Below, piece after piece: positions 33,850 through 46,090 of a stretch of DNA of 64,000 bases; position 1 is the first letter of the stretch; each line of letters opens with the position of its first letter. A program made the translations under genes and the position numbers. The notes below the pieces were generated by a model. That model had not been told where the DNA came from, did not search any database, and saw nothing but the letters and a program-made list of their open reading frames with translations. The DNA is from Ceratothoa steindachneri (taxonomy: Eukaryota; Arthropoda; Malacostraca; Isopoda; Cymothoidae): the NCBI GenBank assembly GCA_963969495.1, contig OZ018322.1:157138848-157202847 (forward strand). Direction: 5' to 3'.

Positions 33850-35530
33850 TAAAGATTGCAATGGTCATCTTGATGAAGCTAAAAGAGTAATTAGTGACGA
33901 TATTGACTGCGTAGCTAAAACATTAAAGGAATATTTTTAAAAATTCCATGAAAGAGATAATTAATCTACATAGAATATAAGACGTAGTAGATTTTAATAA
34001 TGAGTTTATCTCTATAAATTTCGAAGTAAATAATAATGAAATTAGTCTTTATATTAAGAAAATATAAATATATACATAGTGCCTGGTCTCGATTAAGTAT
34101 ATATGTATATAATACCTCTCATTTTGTATAAAGTTAACTATTTTTAACTCCTTTTAGAATTTTCAAAAATTCATTAGAGGGAATAATTCCTAAAGAGTTC
34201 ATAGTATCTAATGGAATACCAATTTTCAAAGTAAGAATAGAAAAGGATCCTTAAAATTTTCATCTATTATTCTTTAGTTCTGTCGTGGTTAAATTTCTGG
34301 AGTCCATTGTTAGAGAAAGGATTATAGAGCATCTGATGGTCAATAAATTAATAAATGACTCGCAGGACTGGTTTCGACATTGACGCATATGCTTTATTAA
34401 TTTGCTTGAAATTTTTTTAATTGATAGCAACATTTGAATAGGATAAAGTTATAGATGATGTCCATCTCAACTTTAAAAACGGCTTTAGAAACTGTTCTAT
34501 ATAAGGTTTTTAATATGGATAAATTTCTTAGGAAGAGGCAGCGTATTAAATTAGTTTGAAAAATTTCTTGAAAACTTTAGCCATAGTTGTAAATGTAAAT
34601 AGCTCTTCGTTGCCAAGGCTACCCAGTGGTTTTCGTCAACGTCTTGTCCTCGGAGCCTTGCCATTTTAATTAATATATAAACTATCTTTACATGGCTTAA
34701 TTAAGAAATATTTCAAAGCTCGTTGATGAAACGAAATTCGGTGTTAGCGTTAGATACCAAAGTGTCTTTGAAAATCTTCACAAAGACTTTGAAAGCAGAA
34801 ACAATATGTCCGAACGATGGTTGAAACAACTCAATATGGGGAAATGTAAATTACTGCATATGTCTCAATGATATATGGAGTGATTACAAGATGGTTGTAA
34901 ACCTTTAATCAGAGGCACCATGAAAATGATTACGTTGACGTAATTTCGAGTAATCTGAAAATATAAAAACAATATACTCTAACTTCACAAAGGGAAAATA
35001 GCCTTTTAGGCTACATAATTATACATTTTCCATCTAAATTGAAATATATTATTCCTCTCTTATATGAGGCGTTTGAATATCTCATTTTGAGTACGCATTA
35101 TAATTCTTGTTGCAATATATGCAAAATGACATTGCAATATTGAAACGCTTCAAGCGAAAAGCGATGAAATAAATTCCTGAACTTACAAATCGATCGTTTG
35201 AAGACAGATTGAAGATAAACAATTTACTCTTACTGGAATATACGGGCGGTTAAAATATCGAAGTAATTCAATTGCTAAACAGTTTCACTAATTTAATCTC
35301 GAAGTAAATATTTAACCACGATAACCTACTAACGCTCTAAATTATGTTACAATAAACGTAAACAAAAGTAAGCATTCTAGAAGGACAGACTTTCTCTTCA
35401 TATAAATAAAACAGTCACGGAATATCTTACCTAGGAATCTTATTGAAAACACTGCAGTCAATATGATTAAGAATAGAATTGATAAATATTAATTTAATAT
35501 AGAACTTATAGAAATAAGATTGTTAAATTA
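33850..35530 (+). pseudogene. CR1-like non-LTR RT remnant
   Basis: Only conceptual, frame-shifting translation shows it. Motifs in order: VNNNEISLYIKKIKIYK-like residues with a following PGLD near 34030-34090; PIFKVRIEKDP near 34225; KFLESIVRERIIEHLMVNKL, then INDSQDWF (the RT fingers) near 34290-34375; SKLVDETKFGVSVRYQS near 34720 at the catalytic box, where the second Asp is Glu and the preceding residue is changed; LKQLNMGKCKLLHMS near 34820; and a post-RT block LKRFKRKAMK, IPELTNRSFEDRLKINNLLL, LEYTGG near 35140-35250. The order and spacing fit the CR1 group (family knowledge). Heavily decayed. Confidence 0.72.
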
Positions 35531-36980
35531 TTTATTTTTACATAGCCTATATCCCTTTGAAACTTTTATCATCTCTGACTCCCACATTCAATAGCCTTTA
35601 AATAGTTTCCTTTGAAACTTGGTTACTTGCTGGCTCATAATTCTTTAATTGATTTTACAATCGGCCATAATTGTGAGGTATTTTAATGTATAAGGTGGTT
35701 AGGTCAGATTTATTGGGTTAGCTAGATTTATTTGATTATTATGATTTATTTACTGTTACGCCCGTGAGGTCAGGATGTTTTCTTTTGTTGTATCGATTTC
35801 ATAATTTTGAAGTTGTGACGAACGTTATGTCTGGTTGTTTTGGTCTGTTGAATTTCTTTGACGGTTATTTTTTTAAGATTCGAAAGGTAATGTCCGGTTA
35901 TTTGGGTTTGTTGGTTGTATGTAGTGTTCAGGAATTGTTTGCTTTATTAAGTACGCTGATTTTATTTGCTGGTTATGTTTTAGGGGCTTAAAAAGGTTGT
36001 AACAAGGTTTTCGGGTATTTTGGCATACCTTCTTCTCTTAATCTCTCCTCAAAGACATTCAGCCAATAATCTAAACTGTAAGAGTTGGTTTCAGAGGAAA
36101 TGATGTGAGCATTATTTTGAAAGTGTTTAGAGATTCGATTTACATAAGAGGGGAGATAAATATAGGTCAGTATTTAAATTAACACCAGCCAGGTGTCCCA
36201 TACCTCTAATATCGTCAATGAATGAATACACATACGAGATGCCGCAATAGGGAGAGCTGTATTCTCCCCGGTCTACTCTGGTTCTCCTAAGCCAAAAAAT
36301 GGCAAGTTTCACAGATTAGATAGAGACATAAATGAAATTAGCATTATTAAATGTAAAACTGCGACAATAAAAAGAATAGCCAGTAAGAGAGAGAGTGGAG
36401 CGTCTTGGAGGATGGTGTAAAGTTTGTTGGAGGGGGAGGAGCTCTGTTCATAAGATTGAGTTGAGGTTGATTTGTAAATGTGTTTGTAATCTTTTTGATT
36501 TAGAAAAGTTTAAGCAATTATTTAGTAAGAGATAAATCTTAAGAGTCCTGATGGAACGAAACAATAAATATAAATATAGTCTTTGTTCTATGATAGGTTC
36601 ATGGGGTTAGTATGTATAATTTGTTAGCCCAGTTGGATCATATAAAACTTATTTTAGGCTTGCAAGGAATTAGTTGAGCATAGCTTAGCATACTATAACC
36701 CTGACGTTATATTGAAGCAAAATGAAAGAATTGAGATTATTTATTTAAAAATACGATTTAATTCCTAGTATTTAGACTATTGTAACGATATATACACTAT
36801 TAATTGTCCATAAGATGGATACAATATTGTAACTTCCATCAATCCCGTTTTGTACTTAGAGCCGAGTAGAATAAAAAATTCTAATTAAGAAAAAAAATTC
36901 TCTAAATTTTTAAGTAAAAGACTATCTAGCTGAAATCAGCACCATTGCCTAGGTATGAAGAAATGCATGAGATGAATGAA
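35531..36980. other. AT-rich sequence, nothing recognised
   Basis: A 75-codon plus frame at 35764-35991 has internal similarity (VMSGCFGLLNF and VMSGYLGLLVV), probably a short local duplication. No gene recognised. Confidence 0.5.
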
Positions 36981-37321
36981 ATTCTATATCTTTTTAGCGC
37001 TGTGTATATCGCGCTGATTCGTGTGATATCAACTCTAACAGATAAGATGAACATATAAGATGAAGGCATATATTTAATTATCTCCTAGCTATTACGTTTT
37101 CGCGCATATTTAGAACGAAAAGAAAAGTTTAGATATTTTGTTTTATTGGGGATTTTTTATTAATATTTCATCCTTTTGACATCAAAATAAAATATATGTA
37201 CAGCAGTTACTCAGCAAGTAATGGGTATTACATGATTGAGAATTAAAAATGGAATTTTTGCATTAAAACTTAGAACTGTGCCGGACAAAAAGCGAAACGA
37301 ATTTAAAAAAAGTTATATTGA
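36981..37321 (+). repeat. 338-bp dispersed repeat, copy 2
   Basis: Same orientation as the copy at 28913-29249, from ATTCTATATC to GCGAAACGAATTTAAAAAA. Here it is not flanked by segment E. This supports the 338-bp unit being a discrete mobile or dispersed repeat rather than part of E. Confidence 0.85.
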
Positions 37322-38500
37322 AATATTATTTGTAATTATTTCATTTTGTAAATGCGTTGTTATATGCTGAATGCTTTTAAATAAATCTCAATTTTTTTAT
37401 TAAGTTTGATTTATTAATGCTGAATCTGCATTCGTGTTTGCGCAAGCCAAATGAATTAATCAAATGTCATGAGCATTGAATCGAACACTCAATTCATTAT
37501 AATTCCAGCTTGCTCCATTCTTCATCCTTTTATGTGCTTCTTTCTGAAAGAACTCGATATTAAGTAAGAAAAACAGTTGCAGAACAAATAAAAAGTAAAG
37601 AGCAAACTGCGAATGGTAGTATAATTCAAGCATAACAAATTCCAACTGAAAATTCTGGAGAAAAATGACGTGGAACATTAGAAGAGAGACCTTTGGTAAA
37701 CTAATTAAATTTCGGTACAAATACGCAAATTTCTAAATGATATTTTTTGTAAAAAGATTTATATGAATTATAATCCATTTTGCGTTACATCACGTTCTTT
37801 GGGTTCCTTACAGTATAATATTTATCTCGAGATATTTTTGTCTGAACAATGTGGAGTGAAAAGTTTTACTCGAACAATATTAGCAAAATTCTTGCAAGAG
37901 ATTCCATAGAGCAATAACAAATAGAGATTGTTACCTCGACAATTTAAGGTGTAACTTCGGATAAAAGTGCATGCATGCTAAGGTCTTCTTACACGCCCAT
38001 TGAAATAAAAACAGAACAGCAAACAAAAGACTTGAGCCAATAATATTGTAGAGTAAAAGCAGATGTGAATTTGACGTTGAAGCCCCCCAAATGACTGCCA
38101 GAATTTAATGAAAGCTAGTTTTTCGTCCATGGCCTGTTTCTGTTTTTTAATAATACATTTGATCCTCTGGTATAGTTTTTTAATATTATATAAAAGTCTT
38201 CATGAATCCAAGTTAAAAAAGAGACCAAATATTTTAAAAATATGAAACGAGCATGGAACGAGTTTAATTCAAGAAAATAAATAAACAAATTCAGTATTTT
38301 CAAATCAATCGACTTCTGTATATATGAATAGAATGAATTTCAAGTAATAGAATACAAATTAGAATAACAAAAAACAAACGAAATAAATGATTGACTCCAG
38401 ACTATGATACAAATAAAACTTCAAAACACTCTGTCGTAAGGCGACATTTTGTGTGTTAAAAATGTAAAACTTGAATGAAAAACATATTGTGCCATTCTCT
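37322..38500. other. AT-rich sequence, nothing recognised
   Basis: Minus frames at 37460-37720 and 38115-38303 are Phe/Leu-rich and show no motif. Confidence 0.5.
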
Positions 38501-38880
38501 ATCACTAATTTTATTATTTAGCTTTAATGATATTCGATACAATATCAATTTTTTATTGGTACCTAATAATATTGGAGGAGTCTATTCGTTCGAATGTCTG
38601 TTTATCCAAGTAAATATTTTGGACAGACAGGTAAGCAATTATCTGTCCGTATTAATCAGCATAAATAGAATGTTAGAAGAGTTGTAAATAATAGTGCATT
38701 TTTTGAGCATATGCCGAAAATAACTACTTAATTAATTGGAATTCAGCCAAATTTAGTTTTCGCTCAAATGACTCAATTAAAAGAAACCTTGTTGAATGTA
38801 CATGTATCAGCCAATTTAATAACATTTACATTTCCCCTAGCCTTTTTAAAATTAATGTTGTTAGAAAAAACCCATTCTTA
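38501..38880 (+). pseudogene. Penelope-like element, GIY-YIG fragment
   Basis: In two frames: VPNNIGGVYSFEC near 38547-38600, then YFGQTGKQLSVRINQHK near 38606-38658, followed by NVRRVVNNSAFFEHM. The paired GVY and YFGQTG blocks with R-I-x-x-H-K are the GIY-YIG endonuclease signature that ends PLE proteins (family knowledge). A frameshift separates the two halves and a stop follows QHK. Downstream residues SNDSIKRNLVECTCISQFNN fit the C-terminal helix. The RT part is absent. Confidence 0.7.
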
Positions 38881-39834
38881 AAGAAATTAGCTTTGACTTA
38901 TACTCCTAATTTTTTTTTGGGGGGGAAATTTTAATTTTTATGGCAACCTGATATGTCAATTTAATTATTGCATTGATTTTGTATTGAAAATATTATATTT
39001 CACTTCCTCTCTACTTGTCCCTCTTCCCTTCGTTTCAATTTACTTCACGTGTCTCTCCTAATCTCCCTCTTTAGACTATCGCTTTATCCGTTAATCGTTT
39101 TAACCATTTTGGCTCTGTTATTGACTCTTTTTTGCCTCTCGGTTTGACCTTGCTACCTGCTATCTTAATGTGAATATACCCATCCCTCTCCTAATTCCTC
39201 ATTGGTGATTTCTTGTCTTAGATGCGGTCTTTTATCTTTTACTAGCATATATCTAACATTATTATATTATTTTCTCTCGTAGTTATCCTTGAGAATGAAC
39301 TAAATAAAGTTCGAGATTACTTGGAAGCACCTTTTAATTTTTCCTGCGGTATATTGCATTCATTGCGAACCTCACGCGCTACTTTGTAAGTTATTTATAA
39401 CCTATACCAGTATTAATTGAATTTCTCAATTAGCATTGACGTTATTCTATATAATGGTCACTAAGTCTAATATTAAATAATGAAAAAATGGATCCCCAAA
39501 ATATAATTATTCCAAAATTATGGGGCAGATATGAAAAAAATACAAAATACGAATGAAAATCATTCACATAATAATTGAAAACAATTTAATAGACAAATGA
39601 GTATATCCCATCAATAATTAGTATTTTATATGTTTTATTTTGCATTTATAACCGCTTTAATGTGTTTTTCGCAGATTGTGCATAGGAGGTTGTGGCAGCC
39701 TCTTGTCATTCACTGTGTGATACTAAGGTTTATTCTTATTTTTTTATGGATTGTCTTATTATTAACTTTCAAAGGGTATTATTTTGGTAAAAATTTCTCC
39801 GAAGAAAAAGATTCCTGAAGTTCAAAGAACTCAA

Positions 39835-40277
39835 ATCATATAATTGTCCAGAGTGGGATCATCCCAAGTGAAAATTGCAAGATAACTGAAATGCTCTAGA
39901 AACGGTGTCCAAACAACCATTAAAATGTAGAATGAGACAAATTCTTTCAAGGATCGTGATGGTCATGGTCGCAAACGGTTTAAAACTCCGAGGGAAGAGA
40001 GGCTGCTGAAAAGGACATCTCTGGCCGATAGGACAAATACCTATTCTGCTGTAGATGGTAAGTTTTAGGCAGCAACAAGATATCAAGACACACAGTGACA
40101 AGAAGGTTAGAAGAAATTAAACTCAAAGGGTATAAGAATAGAAAGAAACCGTGGCTGTCTCAGGTGAATAAGAAGAAGCGATTGTCTTGTGCAAATGAGA
40201 ATGAAGATTGGACAGATGATGATTGGACTCAAATAGTTTGGACTGATGAAAGCAACTTTGCGGTAGATTATCCATAT
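39835..40277 (+). pseudogene. Tc1-like transposase, N-terminal part (split)
   Basis: The first part reads SFKDRDGHGRKRFKTPREER, then LLKRTSLADRTNTYSAV, the paired DNA-binding region. The 61-codon frame 40095-40280 continues TRRLEEIKLKGYKNRKKPWL, SQVNKKKRLSCANENEDWTD, DDWTQIVWTDESNFAV. WTDESNF holds the first catalytic Asp. The frame stops after DYPY, where the Jockey-like sequence begins. The C-terminal part resumes at about 42795. Confidence 0.82.
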
Positions 40278-40289
40278 TAGTTTCTAACT

Positions 40290-42780
40290 ATTTATTATGC
40301 TTACGTCTTACATCTTGAAAATGGTAGAAGTTAAAAGTATATAGTTAGAGTATAGTGGATAGTAGGTGCTAAGGTAATGTTGTGAAAGGTAATGAGTATG
40401 AGATATTGCAGTTTGCTGGATGACCAGCCATCTCTTGTTCGTTCTTTATTATCTTTTTATAATGCGTTTACTTTATTTATATTTATTTATTTTCTTTTTT
40501 TTATATTTTATTATTTTTTAATTCTCTTCCAAGGCTCTCACGCTTCTATTGTTCTATGTTGTTTTTTATAGATTTTTTTGTTTTTAGTGTGTAGTTCTTT
40601 GTTTAATATTTTACATACGTAAACATTGGTGCTGGATTGACTCCACCTATCGGTTTCCCGCTTCTAAAATTTCCTCTATTGTTCCTCCGATGATTAATGG
40701 GGATTTCCAATTTTCTATTTTCTTCTTTGTTTAGAAGTTCTTCTAGTTTTCCTCATATTTTCTTAGCCTTCTATGAAGAATTGTGTTAATTGGTTCTAAG
40801 TTAATTTCTTGGTGTGGGTATTGTTGTCTACATTGTTCTCTTCGTCTCTTAATGGTAATTAACAATATTCCTTTGTTTTGTAACCCTTCAAGCTTAACGG
40901 TGTTGTCTTATGTTGGGCATTGAGAGGTATTGTTGGATACAATAATGCCGATCTGCATAATGCATTATGAATATTAATTTTGTTTTTTTTGTGTTCAAAT
41001 TTCTGAGTTGTAATAATTTTGTGAGATTTTATTTTTCTAGGTTTATTCTTTCATTAATATGTTTTATATAACCGTTGGAAGTTATTTTTAGCCAACCGAT
41101 TCTTGGGTCTCTTTGTAATCCCTGGTTTATACTTTTTATCTGGCTAGGAGATTCGATTTCTACAGTTTTAGTTTTAGTTCCAGATTTCGGTGGTTCATAT
41201 TGTATGTTTAGTACGTCAGCCGAAGGTGGGTTCTCTTGAAACAACATCGGCTCTATGCCATTATTGCTTAGCATTTTGTTAAGTTTAATTGAGTATGTGC
41301 CTGGTTTTGCAACATTCATTACATGTGCGTGTAGAATACACGCTAGTATATTTGGAGAAGTTTCTTGTTTCAGCTCTATAATGTTTTTAGCTGGTTAAAG
41401 TTGCCCTGCTGTGGCTTTGGCTACCTTTACATATGTTTGGTTCCTCTTTTCCTTTTCTGCTTTCGTCTTATTATTCTTTTTTTTCAATGATTTCTTTCTT
41501 TAGTGGGCAAGCCATCGCCATTGTGCTATGGTTCCCTCCACAGATTACACATTTTTTCTCTGAGCTCTGGCAATATCTCCAGATATGTGTATTAAAACCG
41601 CATTCAGAGCATTTCGTTTCCTCTTTTGGGTGGCAATCCTTTGTTATGTGTTGGTCTAGTGAAAAACAGCTGAAGTACGTCAAGATATTGATGAATTCAT
41701 CGCTCCTTATCTACTCCGGCATTATCTTTAAATTAAACGCTGGTAGCCCGTTCTCCTTAGCTTCACGAGCCATACCTGTCTCTCTGAATATTACCTTGAA
41801 GAAATGAGTATATTCATTATTTGTAAGTCTATTTTCGGATTTCAACACTACTTTTATTCGTGCTAATTCTTGGCGTTGTTCAATTTCCTCTTGAATTTCT
41901 AAGGCCGTAGGCTCCCCTATCTAGGGGTCTATTTGCTTGCAGTATATTCCTTTTTGAGATTCTAATAGAGAAGGGACTTCGGCCTATAGCCCTATGGTAT
42001 TTAAGAGTGTTGTTGCTCTTTTGCTGAGGAGTTTCCCGACGTTTTTTTTGTTTGACAAATCGCAACGTAGTTCGAAGTATAGTCAAGTAATCTAATTAAG
42101 AACTATTCCCAGTTCTCCATATATTACTTTGAATACCGATGTTCTCTCCTTTGTTTTTGCGTACCTTTAAGGGTGCTCAAAGGGAACCTTTTCGTTGATT
42201 CCATTTAGTTCTGCTCCTCCTTTCTTTTCTTCATTGAGAGTTCCTAGGCTAAGAAATGAGTGAAGAGAAAAAAGGGGGGAGGAATATATAAATGGCGGCT
42301 TTGAACCGGTTATTGCTTTGGCTTATTCCGCTGACGTGTCGGTAAATCCCTGCCTTCCTCTCTGTCACCTAACCCTATCAGCGTTTGCTCTGAGCAAAAG
42401 GATCGGCCGCCCACACGGGTACTAACCCCTCCCGGGTGAGGCTTCGGCCTGCGCCGAATGAGCGGCCCGGTTCAGATATGGCTCCCGTTCTGTATAGTAT
42501 CTAGGGCCTCCCTACCCGACACGCCCTAAAGAGGTGGATAGAGAAGCAGAGGTATTCGTTTGTAGTAATGTCTAGGTCAAATTATGTCCTGTAGAGTCTT
42601 TTCTCAGTTGAATGATCTTGGTCTTTTTCGTGAACAATAGGTTGAGACTGTCTAGGGTTGAACACTTCTCTTCGCAAGTAAGTAAGAATATTTCAACTGC
42701 CATCCGTCTTTATTATGCTAGTATACATTTTTAATGTCTAGAAAATTTTTTAGTGGATACCAAAAATGATCAGTAAAATT
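40290..42780 (-). mobile_element. Jockey-like element remnant inserted in Tc1 (copy B)
   Basis: Minus-strand sequence between the two halves of the Tc1 transposase. It contains ORF1 (41010-42204) and a GC-rich leader at 42300-42550, with T-rich sequence (A-rich on the element strand) near 40490-40600. No RT or endonuclease motif was seen, so ORF2 is missing. Exact ends and TSD could not be fixed. Confidence 0.55.
41010..42204 (-). pseudogene. ORF1 (gag-like) of the Jockey-like element, copy B
   Basis: The ATG at 42204 opens MESTKRFPLSTLK, matching the MEFIKRLPLRFKPN start of copy A at 19243. The middle is broken by stops. The zinc-knuckle region (41500-41683) reads CFSLDQHITKDC, CSECGFNTHIWRYC and CVICGGNHSTMAMAC. 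The second and third keep their Cys/His positions better than copy A does. The last frame (41029-41319) reads MNVAKPGTYSIKLNKMLSNN and includes INQGLQRDPRIGWLKI, ending in a stop near 41029. Inactive because of internal stops such as the one after TAGQL. Confidence 0.75.
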
Positions 42781-42794
42781 TGTATTTCTCCTCA

Positions 42795-43345
42795 TATATT
42801 TAAAACCACCGGAGTTCTTTATATTCGTCGAAGAGTTGAGAAAGCATATGGTCGGAGGTGTGTTGTCCCAAAGGTCAAATTCGGAGGTGGCAGTGTAATG
42901 GTTTGGGGGTGCATACATGTTGTCTTCAAGTCCAGGGTTGCTGTTCAGTGCTGATGGAAGAATAGATCCCAGCACTTACATCAGCATGTTAGAGCAGGTT
43001 TATCAACCTTTCTTAGGTAAAATTTTCAATGATGACATACCAGATGGTGTAATATTTCAACCAGACAATACTTCATGCTACACTTCTAGATTTTCTAAGG
43101 GTTGGTTTCAAAAGAAGAAGCGACGTTAAGGGAATGGTCCCCTCAATCACCAAACCTTATCCTCTTTGAACATTCTTAGTAACACTTTTGAAAAAAATAT
43201 TCGTCAAAAAGTTTATTAATTAACAACCAAAATTCCTGAAGAGTGGCCAAAAATTGAGCCAACCATCTGTTCCAACTTAGTCACAATTATGCAAAAACGC
43301 ATAAAAACTCTTATAAAAGCAAACGGAGAGCACATCAAATATTAA
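42795..43345 (+). pseudogene. Tc1-like transposase, C-terminal part (split)
   Basis: It resumes with TTGVLYIRRRVEKAYGRR, then CVVPKVKFGGGSVMVWGC near 42866-42915. After a frameshift, the 70-codon frame 42917-43129 gives YISMLEQVYQPFLGKI, VIFQPDNTSCYTSRFSKGWF (second catalytic Asp) and a stop after KKKRR. The expected third acidic region is degraded. The C-terminus reads IPEEWPKIEPTICSNLVTIM, QKRIKTLIKANGEHIKY with a TAA stop at about 43345. This is a normal Tc1 end, so the C-terminal boundary is genuine. Confidence 0.85.
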
Positions 43346-44561
43346 TTATTGATAGAATATACACAAAAATGTTTATGTATATTATGTCAAATATAAAAAA
43401 AATGAGTTTCAATAATATTCTTTACTTTTTCATACCTCATGAATTTGGCCAATGCTATATATATAGCATTCGATATGATATCTTTGAAGCAAGGTAATAT
43501 TACTCTTCTCCGATGTTGTGAGTTTTTGGCAGCAGCTATTTTCATTGAGTCCTTATAAGTGGCTTTCCTACCAACCTTAATGTTTTGCGAAAACATTTCT
43601 GTGTCATCAAGCCTGGGTTTGTGTAATTGTTCGGCCTTTTATTTAAGATTCTACATCTTTGTTTAATGAACTGCAATGCTTCGTTTCCAAGTGTTTCTTT
43701 AACTTGCTGAGCTTCAGGAAGTGGATGCCAACACCTCAGAACACAAAACACACTGTAGTTTCTCTTCCCCACTAGATTTTATTACAGTAAAACCTAATTT
43801 AAAATATGAATCATTAAATCACAATCTTTTTGGAAACATTATAAATCTGAAAAAAGCAATAAAAAATATTATATAGAAAAACGAATTCATGATTTTAATG
43901 TTAAAAATTAAAAACTAGATTAACCAAGATTAACCTATTAATTAAGATAATTTGACATCATAATTTTGGATATTCGATTATCCTAATTACTGTAAATTGC
44001 GGCTTATAAGTCGACTCTTCAAGTTAGAAAAAGACTTTCTAAAATTATGGGTAGACTTGAATGGTAGGGACAAAATGGAAACCTTTATTACAGACTTGAA
44101 AAAAAGGGCACATCAATCCTACCAATCAATGTAGGCCACACCAATTTATCTAGTGATGCTGGTTATACTTTGGATTCTAAAGTATAACCAGCATAACTTA
44201 GTCATTGTTACTCCTCTAATCAAAGCAAATCAAATATAATCACGCACTCCGCTAAACCTTCAATCAAAGTAACTCAAATAAAATCACGCAAACTGTAGAA
44301 CTCCCCCTTTCCAACCACAACGCTGCCATTATGACTACTAGACATAAGCAAAATTATTTGGCCAAATAAGTAACTGATAACCACATTTAGCGTTTTGCAC
44401 CTCTCACACGTAAAAATAAAACTCTATCTATGCAATGCTCTCTAATTCCCTAGTTTAATGAATTCAGGCATAGGTATTTACAAAAAAAAAGAAAAAAGTA
44501 AATAAAAAAGTGGGACTTGGGACCCCTTAGCTATCCTAAAGTGGATCAAGGACTCCATTTT

Positions 44562-44564
<3 letters not shown>
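43346..44564. other. No recognised gene
   Basis: Two overlapping minus frames (43387-43596 and 43542-43772) can be read through one frameshift as a peptide containing LRCWHPLPEAQQVKETLGNE and IAAAKNSQHRRRVILPCF. I do not recognise it. The rest is AT-rich. Confidence 0.4.

Positions 44565-44604
<40 letters not shown>
44565..44604. repeat. (AT)n microsatellite
   Basis: Forty nucleotides of alternating AT, directly at the 3' side of the minus-strand PLE. Confidence 0.97.
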
Positions 44605-44608
<4 letters not shown>

Positions 44609-46090
44609 AGACTGTTTCACTCAATATCGAGTAAATAAATATACAAGAATACGACTGTTATAGGAGCATAAAGTTGTTTATTATAATTATTAAAACAGGA
44701 CTAGTTTCGATATATAGTTTACCATATTATCTTCAGCCCTTAATTAAGAGAAATCGACAAAGGAAACTGGAATATTGGAATATACAATAACAGGCAACTT
44801 ACATTAATCTGGAGGCGTTAGATTTAGGTGATTAACAATATCCTTTAGAATGAGGTTTGATATATTAGGGGCTACATTTATGCTGGCCTTCTGACAAATT
44901 GAAATTGGGAATTTCTTTGATTAGTAAGGATTCAATTATTTTTCTTTTATTATAATCGCTACAATAGTAAATTATTTGGGCACTAGGCAAATCTATTATA
45001 ACATTGGCGTTTTCTACATGGTTAAAACGACTGGAAGCATTGCTCGCTCTACGAATGTCCCCACTTTGTTTATATATGCGTTAATTTAATGACCTTCCGG
45101 TCTCTTTCACGTAGAAAGAGGCGCAATTTGGGGCTTAACACGAAATTAAATAGATGCCTGCATTCTTATTTTGTCATTCTGGCTTGGTGGAACGGAAAGA
45201 TTTTTTGATAGTTAGGGGATATTTGAAGGTGGTCAAGTTGGGATATATAAAGGAGTTTAGTCTGCTGAGCAAGGGATAATATGGTATAGATTAATAATTC
45301 TTTTTACATGTGAGATTATTTGATTGTGGGGGATGGTAGAATATTTCCCTGGCTTTAGATAGGCTCTCATCTATACAATAGAGTGGATATTTTATTTCAA
45401 TGGACATGCATGTTATGAAGGTGATCTCGTCTTATAAAAAACAGGGGTCACAAATTCAGAAGGCTCGTAAACACATAGATATTGCAATTGCGTTTTTTTA
45501 TTTCAAGATCATGCATGAAAAAAAAGTTTATAGGAATTGGAATTAGTAGGTTTCATTAATTATTATTAATTCTTAAGACTTTTTGATCAAGAAACGGTAA
45601 GAAATTGTCTTTTTCCCATTCAACCTTGAACTTTTATAGTGGAATGGAGATTGTTAAGCTCTGTCAGAAAATTATCAAAGGGGTCTATTTGATTTAATGG
45701 CCATGTGGAAATTAAATCATCTACATACCTATATCTTACAAAATTATTATTGGATTTAATAATGGTGAGTAGGGAAGTTTCTAAATGTTCCATGAACAGG
45801 TTACAAAGAATGGGGAATAACGGGTTGCCCATACTAAGGCCATATTTGATCGGAAAAATCCCATGTCACTCTTGAGTACAGTATTTGTAACGCCCTTTGG
45901 TTAAAAGTGTTATTTCCCAATTGTTTGTGTCTCTATTAAATAAAAAAGTCGATTTTAATCCCATAACTTTGCTTTTGTGGATAGGCCAGTGAATTTTTTT
46001 ATTAGCCCATTTATGGTAAATAACATTATTTTGATGCAAATAATAAAAATATATTAAAGTTTTAAGTATTTCAGTTATAGTATAAACATT
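44605..46090 (-). mobile_element. Penelope-like element (minus), RT plus GIY-YIG
   Basis: PLEs encode one protein with a TERT-related RT and usually a C-terminal GIY-YIG nuclease (family knowledge). Minus-strand motifs in order: NNVIYHKWANKKIHWPIH-like residues near 46020; FPIKYGL then SMGNPLFPILCNLFMEHLE at 45832; the catalytic FVRYRYVDDLIS near 45735; FDNFLTELNNLHSTIKVQG; then, in another frame, AGIYLISC near 45150, FYVKETGRSL near 45115, RIYKQSGDIRRASNASSRF and KRKIIESLLIKEIPNFNLSE near 44910. The GIY-YIG keeps GIY, but its second box is FYVKETG (Gly is Lys), and stops interrupt it. A hammerhead-like motif follows at 44697-44737, then the (AT)n tract. Confidence 0.82.
44697..44737 (-). ncRNA. 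Hammerhead-ribozyme-like motif of the PLE
   Basis: On the minus strand: GGCTGAAGA, a stem ATATGG/CTATAT around a TAAA loop, then CGAAACTAGTCC. CTGAAGA fits the conserved CUGANGA box and CGAAAC the second conserved box of hammerhead ribozymes. PLE terminal repeats are known to carry such minimal motifs (established for the group). Activity is not shown. Confidence 0.6.

Noticed and set aside
35764..35991. 75-codon hydrophobic plus frame with internal repeats
   Set aside because: Short, T/G-rich, with a local repeat (VMSGC/VMSGY). No support as a gene.
41433..41807. 124-codon plus frame
   Set aside because: Antisense to the triple zinc-knuckle region of Jockey-like ORF1 copy B.
43387..43772. 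Two minus frames joinable by one frameshift into a Lys/Arg-rich peptide
   Set aside because: The peptide reads like real protein, but I do not recognise it and no second copy is in the window, so I make no functional claim.
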